Below are positions 32,781 to 44,506 of a stretch of 64,000 bases of DNA, one piece after another (the stretch's first letter is position 1; the number at the start of each line of letters is the position of its first letter). A program made the position numbers and the translations under genes. The DNA is from Hydrangea macrophylla. Its lineage: Eukaryota > Streptophyta > Magnoliopsida > Cornales > Hydrangeaceae. The notes beneath the pieces were generated by a model, which was not told the DNA's origin, ran no database searches, and saw only the letters and a list, made by a program, of their open reading frames with translations. The stretch is taken from the NCBI GenBank assembly GCA_033977485.1, contig CM066991.1, positions 55,902,850 through 55,966,849 of the forward strand. The letters run 5' to 3'.

Positions 32781-33160
32781 TATCTTTTGATCTTCCATTT
32801 CAAGATTCTTGTACAATATAATATACTTATCATAATATTAACTATCGAACCAAACGTAATATAAGATGATTATTTGGATGCTATTTGAGGCCCGTCGAGA
32901 GACAGGGTGAGTTGAGGGTGTTTTAGTCGTAACAAAGGCTCCTTCCTATCTCGTACCAAAACCCCGAGCCAAGTGTTTTGGTTATGGAGGGCACCGCCAT
33001 TGGATGAGTCAAAATTGGGTTTTATGGTTCCCTAAAGACCAAGTGGCGACTCTGTATCTATTTACACAGACTTCTTTCTTTCTCTTTTTTTCAAATATTT
33101 AAAAGGAAGGTTAATTCCGAAACACAGCAGGGGATGGACGCTAGAGGTTGCGTGTCCACA
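32781..33160 (+). mobile_element. 5' LTR of element C, right part
   Basis: Reverse complement of the first ~380 bp of the element 2 LTRs (39331-39710, 56800-57180). It includes CTTCCTATCTCGTACC and AAGACCAAGTGGCGACTCTG and ends GTTGCGTGTCCACA. Confidence 0.85.
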
Positions 33161-33163
33161 ATC

Positions 33164-33181
33164 TGGTGACTCCACTGGGGA
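33164..33181 (+). other. Primer binding site of element C (tRNA-Arg type)
   Basis: TGGTGACTCCACTGGGGA, three bases after the LTR end. It resembles the TGGCGACTCCGCTGGGGA site of Ogre/Tat elements, complementary to the 3' end of a plant tRNA-Arg. This is a primer site, not a tRNA gene. Confidence 0.8.
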
Positions 33182-34705
33182 TTTTATTTTCAAAACAAAA
33201 TAATACAGAGGTTTGATTCATAAGAAGCATCCTTAAAATCATCTTTTTATTCTGTTTGGTTCGCCGCATTAAACTTCTGCATTTCCCCCTCTGATTGTGT
33301 CTGAAATGTGATGCTGACTTGTTCAGGTCTTGTTGTGCCAGGGCACAAGTCACCGTTGATGTTGTACCTTCCAAGATATATCAAAAAGAATAAAAACTTT
33401 TGTACTGTCTCTCTGACGGTATATTGAAACTCTCGTGAATAGACCCTCTTTGACTAAACCCAGCTTTTGCATATAGATCCCTATAGAACCTCTCATAGGA
33501 CTATTGATTTATCTTTTCAGATAGGACAATATGATATAACTGCTGTATGCCCTAATGAGATTACCTGCGCGGTGTAGACTCTTATATGGCATAGGACAGA
33601 ACCTCCTTCTTATGAATTCTAGGGCAATCACTCATATATGATCACATTGAGTTGACCTGCCTAGGCACCATGGTAAGGATATCTGCTTCATGTTCACAAC
33701 GATGTATAACGTAAACCTTGTTTGTCGGTTCGAAGACATAGGAGTATGGAAACCTACTAGACAGAATGATCATCATCATCACCTGCTCTCATACAAAGAT
33801 ACATACATGTTTCTCTTAGAAACTCTGTCCAAATCACCTAGATATCCCTGTTTCTCCCAGAAACTCCGTCGAATTCACTTTGATATCCCTGTTTCTTCTA
33901 AAAACTCTGCCAAAATCTACCCAAGCTTCCCAGAATCTCACCCAAATATACCTGCTTCCCCCAGAAACCCTGCTAAAGTTCACCCAAATTTTCTAGAAAT
34001 CCTTGTTTCCCAGAAACTTTACCAAAATCCACCAAATTTCTCAAAAATCCTTGTTTTCTAGAAAATTATCAAAAATTTAGCTAGATTTCCCAAAAATCCC
34101 TATTTCCCAAAAACTCTGCCAAAATTCACCCAGATTTCCCCAAAATCTCAATTTTTAAATTTTCCAAATTCTCATTCCTCAAAGAACAAACCTGTCTTTC
34201 TTACCCTTCCCATGACGGTGGTCATCCTGGAAAGAAAAGTTAGCACACTCTGTATGGTTAGGGCCTTACTTATTTTAACTGCTATGTGTTAGAAATAGGG
34301 GCATCATATAGATTAGGGCTTGCATCTGCATGCTTATCTCATATGCAGTCATGTTAGTTCATATGCATGCACAACTCGTCAGTTATACATGTGTCAGTCT
34401 CTACACATCAAATACATATGTATCATCATCCTCATCCATCTCAATCATTGTATAGAAGTCGTATACTTACTACAATCGTCATTGGCTCAAATTGATAAAT
34501 TTTTCAAAATTCTGATCATCTCTCCCCACTAGGAGTCCATAAGAAGTATTTTGCGCCTCTGTTAATATGGCTTCTATTTATAAAAAATCGTAGTCCTGGG
34601 TAAGGACACTTTTGTACCTCCCCGGATTCATTGCCTTGATCGTAGGCTAGCCCAGACTGTCATTAACCCAACACTGTCATTAACCCAACAAGGCCCAGGC
34701 CATAC
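33182..34705 (+). other. Leader of element C with CCCAGAAACTC minisatellite
   Basis: Non-coding; aligns to the reverse complement of element 2's leader (55640-56778). At 33815-34160 lies a degenerate minisatellite (CCCAGAAACTCTGCCAAAAT...). The element 2 counterpart is the 51-bp array at 55905-56155. 34560-34700 contains CACTTTTGTACCTCCCC and a duplicated GTCATTAACCCAACA. Confidence 0.7.
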
Positions 34706-34852
34706 CATGATATCCAAGACCTCATCGATCAAAAAATCATCGAGCCATCACCCATCCAACCCTATATCAACCAAAATGTTAACTTCATCGAACCTACAGT
34801 CCCTGGCTTATCAGTTCAAATGATCCCCTTCGCTGAGGCCTATGAATGTTGA
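34706..34852 (+). pseudogene. Tat gag fragment (element C)
   Basis: A 48-codon frame, HDIQDLIDQKIIEPSP... ending at TGA, matches the end of the element 2 gag zinc-motif region (DIQDLIDYNIIEPLP). It is the only coding trace in element C; protease and pol are absent beyond it. Confidence 0.65.
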
Positions 34853-36993
34853 ACCTGTACAAGTAAAGTGATAGTGTTAGGACTTTTGCTACCAAAACAA
34901 ATGATTTAAAAAAAAAAAAGAATAGGCGAGTCACCATGATGCTCCATTTGAGACCAAGTCGAGTCTAGTCGAGTCTGTTCTATGTTCTGAGTCTATTTCA
35001 AGTTTAGTCTTTTGGTCAAGTCTGTCTTTCATCGAGTTGTTATGGGTCTGTAATGTAATCTAAATCTTTTGCTAATGAAATCTTGTTTTGCTTAACCTGA
35101 TGTATATAGTCATAAGTGCATGAATCACTGAACTATAATGTCACTTTTCAAATTACCATGGATATTATTTTGCTAATAAATTTTTGCATCAAAAAATAAA
35201 AAAGGAATCCTGAAAAGGTCAAAGTCGATTTCATGCTGACACCGATGCAGAGCCGAGAATTGAATAGTCTTACTTTAAAAATTTAAAAGATGCTTTTCCT
35301 CAAATCTCGAAAAGACATACTTGGAAGTGACTTGGGGCTTGCCCAACACCATTTTCTACCATTTTAAAGTCTTGGGCCCAAACCAACTGAGAGCTATGAG
35401 GACTTGGTCATTGATGGTAGCCAAACAAGTCAATAAGTTTCTTCTCCCCTTCAAAAAAAAAAGAACAGAAAAGAAAAAACTTGAAAAGGGCACCTAGGCA
35501 AAAGTTAGAGGTAAAAAGGAGTTGATTTCCAAAATCTGACCCTAGCTAGTCAAAATGTTCAAGAAAATGTAAGAAAGAGAGAAAATTTTGATGAGACAAA
35601 TGAGAGAATTGTACGCTTCAAGGTACATCATAAGAATATGTCTAGGTCACATTTTAAAAAGGCTCAAAACGACCACAAACAAACTCTGAGAGCTGATATG
35701 TATGTTCTAGAATTTTGAGATTATGATCAAAAGATCTCACATAAATCAACTACCCAAAAAGAAAAAATTGACTGGCTAGGCGTAAGTGAAAAGGATAAAT
35801 CCTCAAAACAAAAGAAAAAGTAAGGGAGATCGAAACTGAATCCTCTTATTCAAGGCTACCACAAATAACCCAAGTTTGAACTTCTTTGATAATTGGTTTA
35901 GAAAACTCTTATACCTCATTTCTTTCAAGACCATTGGCCTTAAACTACGCTCGACCTGATTCCTGCTTACGGATACGTAGGCAACCGCATCAGTCCAATA
36001 GACGCCATCATAATCAATCCCTCTTCTTTCAAGGCCTTGGCCCGAACTACATTGGACCTAATCTCCGTTTGGGGGTATGTAGGCAGACTTTCAAAAAGAA
36101 GAGAAGGATGGCTCGCTAGGTTAAAAACCCAAAAGGGTGCCTAGGCAAAAATTGGAGGTAAATCCAAAGTGGGTAATAACAAAAGAGATAAAAGAGCTTG
36201 CTAGGTCACTTCACTGGTACCTAGGCAAAAATTATGAGCATTTGAGAGATTAAAGTCGCAGACCTTACCTCAAGATTGAAATCACGTTCCACACTAGGGT
36301 CAAACTTTGGCTATTCGCCTCATTTTCCTAAACTTTATTATCTACCCTTCATTCAAGGGTCAAACTTTGGTCACCTACCTCGTTTTCCTATGAATTCTAC
36401 TTCCTACACTTCAAGCTAGGGGAAAACTTCATTTACCGCCCAACCCCTTCACACCAAGGGGAAGTTTTCAAGTCACCAAGTTGTTTTAAAACAGAACATC
36501 TTTTGTTCTCAAAGCTAGGGCACTAATTTAAAGCACACTATGGATAAGTAAATAATTGGCTAGACTTTAGGGAGGAGTCTTCAAAACATAGATTTATCAG
36601 TAGAGTGCTATCATAAAAAGACAAGAAGTGCACATATAAGAAAAGCAGTACATCGTTTATGACAAAGTCACATTGAATTATGGCAATTTGTGCACTTCGT
36701 TCCGTTACTTTTGATAAGTCAATCCTTCTTTTGTTGAGTTAGTAATAAAAGTGTATCAGGGTTCAAAGTTTATACAAACTAACCCAACTTGTCATTATTA
36801 TTCCGTCAAGTCCATTCATCCTAATGGTCTTAAATGTATGGGTTTAAGGTGATTCCTAATTACAAAACCTATGAAACAAGCATAAGTATTGAACACCATT
36901 ACTGCACCAGTTAGTGTGCCAGCATGAGAAATGTCTAACTTTGGACAGAATTGAATTTCAAATCATCGAGAGTTAACCTTCATCTCCTAACAA

Positions 36994-37290
36994 CTTAAGT
37001 CCATGAGTGGCTGTTGACTGTCTCCTTTCATTCATTCAACATAAGTCCATGAGTGGCTATTGATCATCCTCTTTTATTCATGCAACATAAGTCTGTGAGT
37101 GGCTATTTTTCATCATCTTTTTTCATGCAACATAAGTCCATGAGTGGCTATTGATGATCTCCTTTCATCCGTGCAACATAAGTCCATGAGTGGCTATTAA
37201 CCTTCATTCATTAGTATACTATATAAATCCCATAGCAACTGTTGGTATCCTCTTAAAGTAACATAAGTCCATGAGTGGCTGTTGATTATC
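36994..37290. repeat. Tandem array, AAGTCCATGAGTGGCT unit
   Basis: Six copies with a period near 55-60 bp (AACATAAGTCCATGAGTGGC, then a variable CATCTCCTTTCATTC half). Confidence 0.9.
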
Positions 37291-37447
37291 GCCCTCCATC
37301 AATGTCCAAACCTTAGCTACTGCAGATCATCTCCATATCCTTCATCCCAAATAGAATGATACCCTTACTTCCATCAGTGGGTGTATTTCCTTCTTCCCTA
37401 GCAGAGTACATTTTATCCATTCATCCCTAACAGACTCAATTTATCCC

Positions 37448-37840
37448 TAGAAGGCTTATCGATTCGTACATCATTAGTCCAATCCATGATAGTAATAGTA
37501 GTTCACTATCGGCTCGTCGTCTCGATTCGTACATTATCAATTCTTTTGATCACAGTTAGTCTAACCATTGGTTCAATCCATGGCAGTCACAGTAGTTCAC
37601 TATTGACTCATTACCTCGATTAGTACATCGTTAGTTTTTCTGAGCACGGTTAGTCCAACCGTTGATCCAATCTATGGTATTCATAGTAGTTCAGTGACAA
37701 CTCATCACTTTGATTAGTACATCATTAGTTCTTCTGATCACAGTTAGTCTAACCGTTGGTCCAATCTATGACAGTCACAGTAGTTCACTGTCAACTCGTT
37801 ATCTCAATTCGTACATCGTCAGTTCGTTAATCATCGTTCG
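37448..37840. repeat. Tandem array, ~105-bp unit
   Basis: About four units sharing GATTCGTACATCATTAGTTC, GTTAGTCTAACCGTTGG and CACAGTAGTTCACT. Confidence 0.9.
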
Positions 37841-38059
37841 TTTACTGTCACTCTCATTTAAAATATTTTGTGTTCATCGTTCTCATTCAAAAGTACATTC
37901 AATTTATCAATCTCATTTAAACTACAATCTATTCATCCTTTTTGTGTTAGTCATATTGTGCAACCCATCACTCTCAAATCATCCTTCGCTTGAACACATT
38001 GTGCTTAACACTCAATCTGATACGATTCCATCAGACACAATACTCAAATTTTATAATCC

Positions 38060-38240
38060 CCCTAGATTGAGGTAAATTTCTCGTTAAAAGCTCTATAGAT
38101 TGAGGCAAACATTTCATTAAAAGCCCCCTAGATTGAGGCAAATCTCTCATTGAAAGCCCTCTAGATTGAGGCAAATCTATTATCGTTAGCACTCTAGATT
38201 GAGGTAAATCTTTCGTTATAAACCCTCTGGATTACGGTAA
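38060..38240. repeat. Tandem array, ~36-bp unit
   Basis: Five copies of CTAGATTGAGGCAAAT with a CTCATTAAAAGCCC half. Confidence 0.9.
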
Positions 38241-38424
38241 GACTTTTGCATCCGTCAGTTATCTCGGGCTACCCCATCGATTCTTTGATATTTGGGACAT
38301 CCACATCCGTCAATCATCTCGGGGCCTCCATGTCCCTCATTTTAGGGCTTCCATGTCCGTCGCTTAACATCTTGGGTTTCCATGTCCATTAATAGGGCTT
38401 CTATGTTCATCGCTCAAAATCATG

Positions 38425-39285
38425 AGCTTCCTTGCCTGTCAGGTATTGCGAGCTTCCTCGCTTGTCAGTTATTGTGGACTTCCTTGCTTGTCGGTTATTG
38501 TGAGCTTCCTCGCCTACAGCTTATTGCAAGCTTACTCACCTGTCAGTTATCATGATCTTCATCGCTTGTTTCTTATCGTGATCTTCCTCACATGCCCCTT
38601 ATCGCGAGCTTCCTCGCTTGTTGGTTATAGTGAGCTTCCTCACTTATTGTGAGCTTTCTCGCCTACCACTTATCGTGAGCTTTTTCGTCTGTTGTTTATC
38701 GTGAGATTCCTAATCTATCAATTATTGTGAGCTTCCTCGCTTATCTTGAGCTTCCTCGCATGTCGCTTATATTGAGCTTCCTTGCCTAGTGCTTATCATA
38801 AGCTTCAACGCCTGCCGCTTATCGTAAGCTTCCTTACTAGCCAGTTACCATGAGCTTCCTTGCTTGCCGCTTATCATGAGCTTCCTCTCCTGTCGCTTAT
38901 CAAGAGCTTCCTTTCTTGTCGGTTATCATGATCTTCCTCACTTATCGTGAGCTTCCTTACTAGCCACTTATTGTGAGTTTCTTTGCCTATCGCTTGTCAT
39001 GAGCTTTCTCACCTATTGGTTATCGTGAGCTTCCTTGCTTATCGTGAGCTTTCTTGCCTACTACTTATCGTGAGCTTCCACGCCTGTTGGTTTTCGCGAG
39101 CTTCCTTACCTGTCAGTTATCATGAGCTTCCTCGCTTGTCGCTTATCATGAGCTTCCTTAACTACTACTTATTGTGAGCTTCCTCGCCTGTTAGTTATCA
39201 TGTGCTCCCTGGTCTGCCTCTTATCGTGAGCTCCCTCGCCTGTCGGTTATCGTGACCTTCCTTGCCTATTGGTTATCTTGAGCAT
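38425..39285. repeat. Tandem array, GTGAGCTTCCTCGCCT unit
   Basis: More than 20 copies of a roughly 38-bp unit (GTGAGCTTCCTCGCCTGTC, then GGTTATC), with half-unit deletions. Open frames through it are repeat artefacts. Confidence 0.95.
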
Positions 39286-41530
39286 CCTCATTCATCATTT
39301 TATAGCTAGTGCTCAGCGTCCATCTATTATTGTGGACACGCGGAATTCCACTTTCCTTTCTGTTTGTTTTAAAATCATTTTGAAAGGAAAAGGTTGATTT
39401 GATGAAAAGAAGGTCTGTTGAAAACAAATACAGAGTCGCCACTTGGTCTTTAAGGAACCAAGAAACCTAATTTTGACTCACCCAAATGGATAAAGGGCAC
39501 TGGCCCTTCATAACCAAAGAACTTGTCTCGGGATTTTGGTACGAGAGAGGAAGGAGCCTTTGTCGCGACTAAAACACCCTCAACTCACCCCGTCTTTTGA
39601 CTGGCCACAATTAGCATCCGAATAATCATCTTATACTATGTATGGTTCGAGAATTAATACTATGGTAGTATATTACATCACACAAGAATTTTGAAATAGA
39701 AGATCAAAAGATAAGATATCATTCATAAGATCTAAGTCAAATATCACGCAATGCAAAGGTGAAAGATCACACAAACAAACCTAGGAAAAATCGTCTAATC
39801 ACATATCAAGTAATGAAATTTTCCTAATCTAAGGGGACATGAATTGTTCTTGAAATAAATAAATAAAAAGAAATCAAAATATGCTTAGCAAGCTAGTATG
39901 ATGCATGTTAATCTTTGAGAAAAGAAGACCTCTCAATCCCAGGGATGGATGATAAAGGATGATTAGCTCGAGGGAAAGCATGGACGTATGATCCAACTCA
40001 TTCCTTATAATCTTCTTAGATTAGGGGTCACAAAAGCCCCAAATCTTGCATGGATGCAATGCATGATCCTAGAATGTTCAAAGGTTGTAGTGTGTTTGTG
40101 TACATGAACTTTCTAAAGTGACTTAGAAGTCTAAAATTTGCATGAATGCATGAAGGAAATCATCATAGAATATGTACAAATGGAGTATGAATTACTTCCT
40201 AAGAGATGAACTAATTTGGAAGGCATATGAACATCAAATCAAAGGATGGAAGTAAAAGTATACTTGCTGTGAATAGTGGACAGAACAGTAAGTTGATCTT
40301 GTGGAAAATGAAAAGTAGGGTTAAAAATGTTTTCAATGATTACTTTTTTATGGATATCATCCTTGGTGTGTCTAGAACACAAATCAAAAATCCAATCCTC
40401 AATAACTATTACAGATTGAGAGAAATCATATTAACAATAGAGGTTACTCAGAAACAGAGTCCGTACTGTCAACTAAAATGTGGAAAAATATTAGAAAATG
40501 AAAACAAAATATCTAGAGGCCCATATTATACAAAACCTTTCTTAAGACATTTAAGTTTAAGGGAAAAATAAGTTGGGACCACTCGTTTTGGAAAGGTTTT
40601 CTGGAAAACAAGTTGAAAGTCAACCAAGCTGCTGTGACAGTAAAGGCAGAATGTTTGGAAGGAATGTTTGGACAAAAATGGATCCCTTTCAAGTGCTTTC
40701 AAGTCAAGCCAAAAATGAAAGGTGTTCTATAATGAATTAGGAATATTTTCCAAGTAGTCTTGCATCCATACCTTGAATATTGAACTCAGAATAATTCTTT
40801 GAAATCAAACAACAGACTATTTTGAAGATTTTTTTAGAGCAATATGGTTTATTTCTTGGAATCCCAATATTGGGGTTTTAGAGGGGTTTTGAAATAGGGG
40901 TTTTGAAAGTATATTTTTTGCACTTAAATGGAGATTATGACCACTTGAAATATCAACATTTGAACTCATATTAAGAACCACCAAGATTGTTGGAGACATT
41001 GTTTTATTTTGGAAATAACCTCAAGAATACACGGGGATGTATTGAGGTTGTAACCATCATCTATCAAACATGTTTTTAAGATCAAGAGCTACTATCCATA
41101 AGGATTCACTCACCTCAAACTTCATGTCCTCATCTAGATGATGATGAACTAGTAAGTAAACAATAAAAAGAAAAAGAAATGAGATAAGAGGAGATGAACA
41201 TCAAAGTAAGCAAAAAAGTATATAAACAATCAATAGATAATATTCAATGATGTATTGAACTTGTAGCTTGGTGTTTCACTCATATGTGGTGACATTGGAC
41301 ATGGAAGTAGCTTCCTCTCTCTTAAATGCTCTCTAAAATAGTGGTTGGGTGTACAGAATATGAAGTAAATGGAAGTAATGAAGTAAAAACAAAGTTTAGA
41401 ACTCACTCTCTTGTTTGGAAATCAAAGAAGGAAGCTTCTTTTCTCTCTACTCTAACCTTATCTCTACAACTTTCTCTCTAAAACTTTTCAAAGGCTGCAT
41501 TTGGCCCCCAAAAATGAGAAGTCAAGGCAG

Positions 41531-41540
41531 GTTTATATAG
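41531..41540 (-). promoter_or_regulatory. TATA box of 3' LTR, element 2
   Basis: Minus strand CTATATAAAC, at the same place as in the other Tat LTRs. Confidence 0.55.
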
Positions 41541-41684
41541 GCCAATTTGGGGTGGTTTTGGGGTTTTAGAAGTACTCCCATTGGTTCCAAACATCTGTGA
41601 ACATAGTACTACGTCGTTTTGGTTTCTAATTAATCCATTTAAACCCCCAAAAGAAATTACAAAAATAGACCATTCTAAGGGAGA

Positions 41685-41746
41685 GTGTCGTGGCGGCACT
41701 GGGCCTGTGCTGCAGCAGCAGTGGGCCAGTAACGCGGCGGCACTGC
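41685..41746. repeat. Palindromic phrase array, GTGCCGCGGCGGCAC type
   Basis: Three copies (GTGTCGTGGCGGCACTGGGC, GTGCTGCAGCAGCAG, AACGCGGCGGCACTG), 145 bp upstream of the TATA box in element orientation. Confidence 0.9.
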
Positions 41747-42612
41747 TCATCATTCGTCCAGATAATTCTTCTTAGGCCCCCAGAGGTTCCGGTATTTACG
41801 AAAAGGCCCTATTTCGTCCAAAATTCACAGAAAATGTATATGAACTCCAAACTAAGCTTGTGATATACCGTTGGAAAGGTGATGAAGTCTATTTTTTGTA
41901 AAAAATAGTTCAGAGATAGGTCACTTTGAAAAGTTTTGCGGTATTCGTGATAAAAGCCGATTTGATCGTCTTTTTCACCTTCGGAAATTCATAATAAATT
42001 CGTTTTAAAATCTAGAAATTATGTGCGATATACTGTTGGAAAGCTATTGACCTCTAGTATACATAAAAAAATGTTTGAAAAATGATACGTGCTCCAATTT
42101 TAAAGTCAACTTTTGGTCAAACTGGTCAAATCAGGGACCTCCAAGAAGTTTTAGGAACCTGTGGGAGCTCCTAGGAGCTGACGTTTTTGTCCGATTTTCT
42201 TTTTAAACTCATTTTAATACTTTTCTTATGTTCTAGAATGATCTCAAAACTTTTTGACAAATTCAGATGATTTTGGTCAAACCATGGTCAAACTTGGTCA
42301 AACCGGTCAACGGGGACTTTATGGGAACTTTCGGGACTTCTGGGTGTCTCTGGGAGCCGACGATTTCTTTTGATTTTGCTTTAAAACTCATTTTCAGTAA
42401 TTTTTTATGACATAGCATGTTTCCAGAACCTACGATCCAAATCTAGGAGTGTTCGGGCTTTCCGGGGCATTTTGGTCATTTGTACCACTTTCTGAGCATT
42501 TTAAGAGATAGAACTAACTTCCATGAGTCATTTTTGAGTCTTTTTCGATCATTGTGAACCACCAAGCTATGGGTCTCCTAAATCTGATAGCCGACAAAAT
42601 AAGGTGTCTAAA

Positions 42613-43340
42613 GTTTACCCCTCTTTGGCATGAACTTGCGAAGCAATGCATATCGCAAGTGAGTGCCAAAGCTTTGAAGAGACATGTCTTTTTGGAGGCT
42701 ATAGATTTAGGATAAAAGTATTGCAAAAGATGCAAGGATGATGCTGAGGCTAGTGCTGGTCATGCTCTTAGTGAGCTACCTACATATCCCAAGGGGAATC
42801 AGACCAGGACGTAGTTCGGGGCATAAAGGAACAAATCACATATGCACAACAAGACATGCAGATGCTATGCTATGAGGATGATATGCAATGCATGGATGTG
42901 ATATGAACGGTGTATTGAGTCCTATCATGCCTAGTGTTCCGATCTTTGTGTGAGCTGGTGATGTATCACCCTGAGTGGAATTATGCCATGCCGATGCTTA
43001 TTTATCCCTAATGCAGTGGTTGATCTTGACAAGGATACCAAGGTGTTGAAGACTCGGGGTCTTGGGGCAATCTTCTTGAATTTTAGGAAGTATGCTTAAC
43101 AAGCGAGAGGGATCGGATGCGGGGTCCTTGACGAGGATGACCAAAGATGATTGAGAGATCTTGCAATAATCGATAGTTGGGGGATTTTGATGATAATCGG
43201 CAGGTGAGAAAACTCATGATAATCGAAAAGACGTGGGGCCGTGCATAGATAACGTTCGTCCCGGGAATTGGAATACGGGCGGTGTTTTGGTCGATCTTGG
43301 TGACCGATCTCAGTTCTGTTTTTTGCTATTTTTTACCGGG
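42613..43340 (-). other. 3' non-coding region next to the 3' LTR (element 2)
   Basis: No gene. Homologous to the reverse complement of 60104-60744 of element C. It contains one GATACGTAGG-type motif (42775-42820, minus). Confidence 0.6.
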
Positions 43341-44150
43341 GACAGTGGGAGACTTCTGGGAATCTTTCTTGATAGGGAACTAGGACCCGTCTCTGAATCT
43401 CTCGTGGTTGATCAAATCTTGCGCTGGTCAATCCAAAAAGTCGATTCGGGCCTTCGGGAGCTAACATTTCTCTGTTTATATCCTCGGAGGATGGTGAAGG
43501 ACTCTTAGAAAATCTCTTTTAACTATTTCTTGATCGGGAACCAGGACCCACCTCTGAATCTCTGGTAGTTGATCAAATCTTGCAGTGTTCAATGCAATAG
43601 AGTCGGTTAGGGCCTCTGGGAGCTGACATCTTTCTATTTCTATCCTCGGGGGATGGTGTAGGACTCACGGAGAAGCTCTCTTAACTGTTTCTTGATCAAG
43701 AACCAGGACCTATCTCTGAATCTCTCACGGTTGATCAGATCTTTGCAATGATCAGTCTGAAAAGTTGATTCGGGCCTTCGAGAGCTAATATCTTTCTATT
43801 TCTGTCCTCGGGGGGATAATGTAGAGCTCTCGGGGAATCTCTCTTAACTGTTTCTTGATCGAGAACTCGGACCCATATATGAATCTCTCACGGTTGATCA
43901 GATCTTTGTAATGGTCGGTCCATAAAGCTAATTCAAGCCTTTGGGAGCTGATATCTTCCTGTTTTTGTCCTTGGAGGATGATGTAGAACTCTCGGGGAAT
44001 CTCTCTTAATTGTTTCCTGATCGAGAACTAGGACCCATCTCTAAATCTCTCACGGTTAATCAGATCTTTGCAATGGTCGGTCCGAAAAGACAATTTGGAC
44101 CTTCGGGAGCTAATATCTTTATGTTTCTGTCCTTGGAGGATTAACTAAAT
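43341..44150. repeat. Tandem array, ~162-bp unit
   Basis: Five units, each with TCTGAATCTCTCACGGTTGA (near 43395, 43556, 43718, 43880, 44042), a TTCGGGAGCTAATATC block and a CCTCGGGGGATGATGTAG block. It occupies the hypervariable 3' region; element C has quite different arrays at the equivalent place. Confidence 0.9.
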
Positions 44151-44294
44151 CTATTGGGGATAAAATGGATCTACTGGGGTTAAAACCTCAAAAATCTTGA
44201 CTAAAATGGGCCATTGTGGCTAATTAAGGTCAAAAACGGGCTGAAACAGGTCAAAATGGGCTGAAACAGAGCAAAGCAGGGCCCGCAGGGAGAA

Positions 44295-44356
44295 GTGCCT
44301 CGGCGGCACTGGGCCACTGCTACGGTGGCAGTTGGTCAGTGCTGCAGCAGCACTGG
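44295..44356. repeat. Palindromic phrase array upstream of antisense PMD gene
   Basis: Three copies (GTGCCTCGGCGGCACTGGGC, CTACGGTGGCAG, GTGCTGCAGCAGCAC) of the phrase used in this element's LTRs. It lies 150-210 bp upstream of the PMD ATG at 44507, with a TATA-like GATGTATATCTC at 44374-44385 between them. Confidence 0.85.
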
Positions 44357-44506
44357 GTGGCCGGACTCCATGGATGTATATCTCGAGTTTTTTGGCATTT
44401 TGAGCTCATTTTTTTACTATTTTTGAGTGTTTTTGGAGCCAAATTTGTCAAAATGCAACTTGTGCACGCTCAGGTGAGTAATCCTTCCCCACGATTAGAA
44501 TTTTGA

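Larger units (their letters stand above)
34853..39330 (+). other. 3' non-coding region of element C, left part
   Basis: No coding sequence. Homologous to the reverse complement of 42613-48870 outside the antisense genes, which are missing here. It carries two copies of the GACCTGATTCC...GATACGTAGG motif (35943-35985, 36043-36089), three copies of GGTCAAACTTTGG (36296-36450), and a succession of unrelated tandem arrays (36994-39285). It is broken at 39330 by element 2. Confidence 0.65.
39331..42612 (-). mobile_element. 3' LTR of element 2
   Basis: About 3.28 kb, plus-strand left end TGTGGACACGCGG. The right end ACAAAATAAGGTGTCTAAAG has decayed from GTCTACA. Aligns over its whole length with 56800-60103. 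TATA (minus) at 41531-41540, phrase array at 41685-41746. The open frames within it are not genes. Confidence 0.9.

Noticed and set aside
38422..39177. Two hydrophobic Ser/Leu-rich frames (76 and 64 codons)
   Set aside because: Repetitive translation of the GTGAGCTTCCTCGCC tandem array.
38425..39285. CRISPR-like regularly spaced repeats
   Set aside because: Units are contiguous and degenerate with no unique spacers, and the sequence is plant nuclear; a minisatellite.
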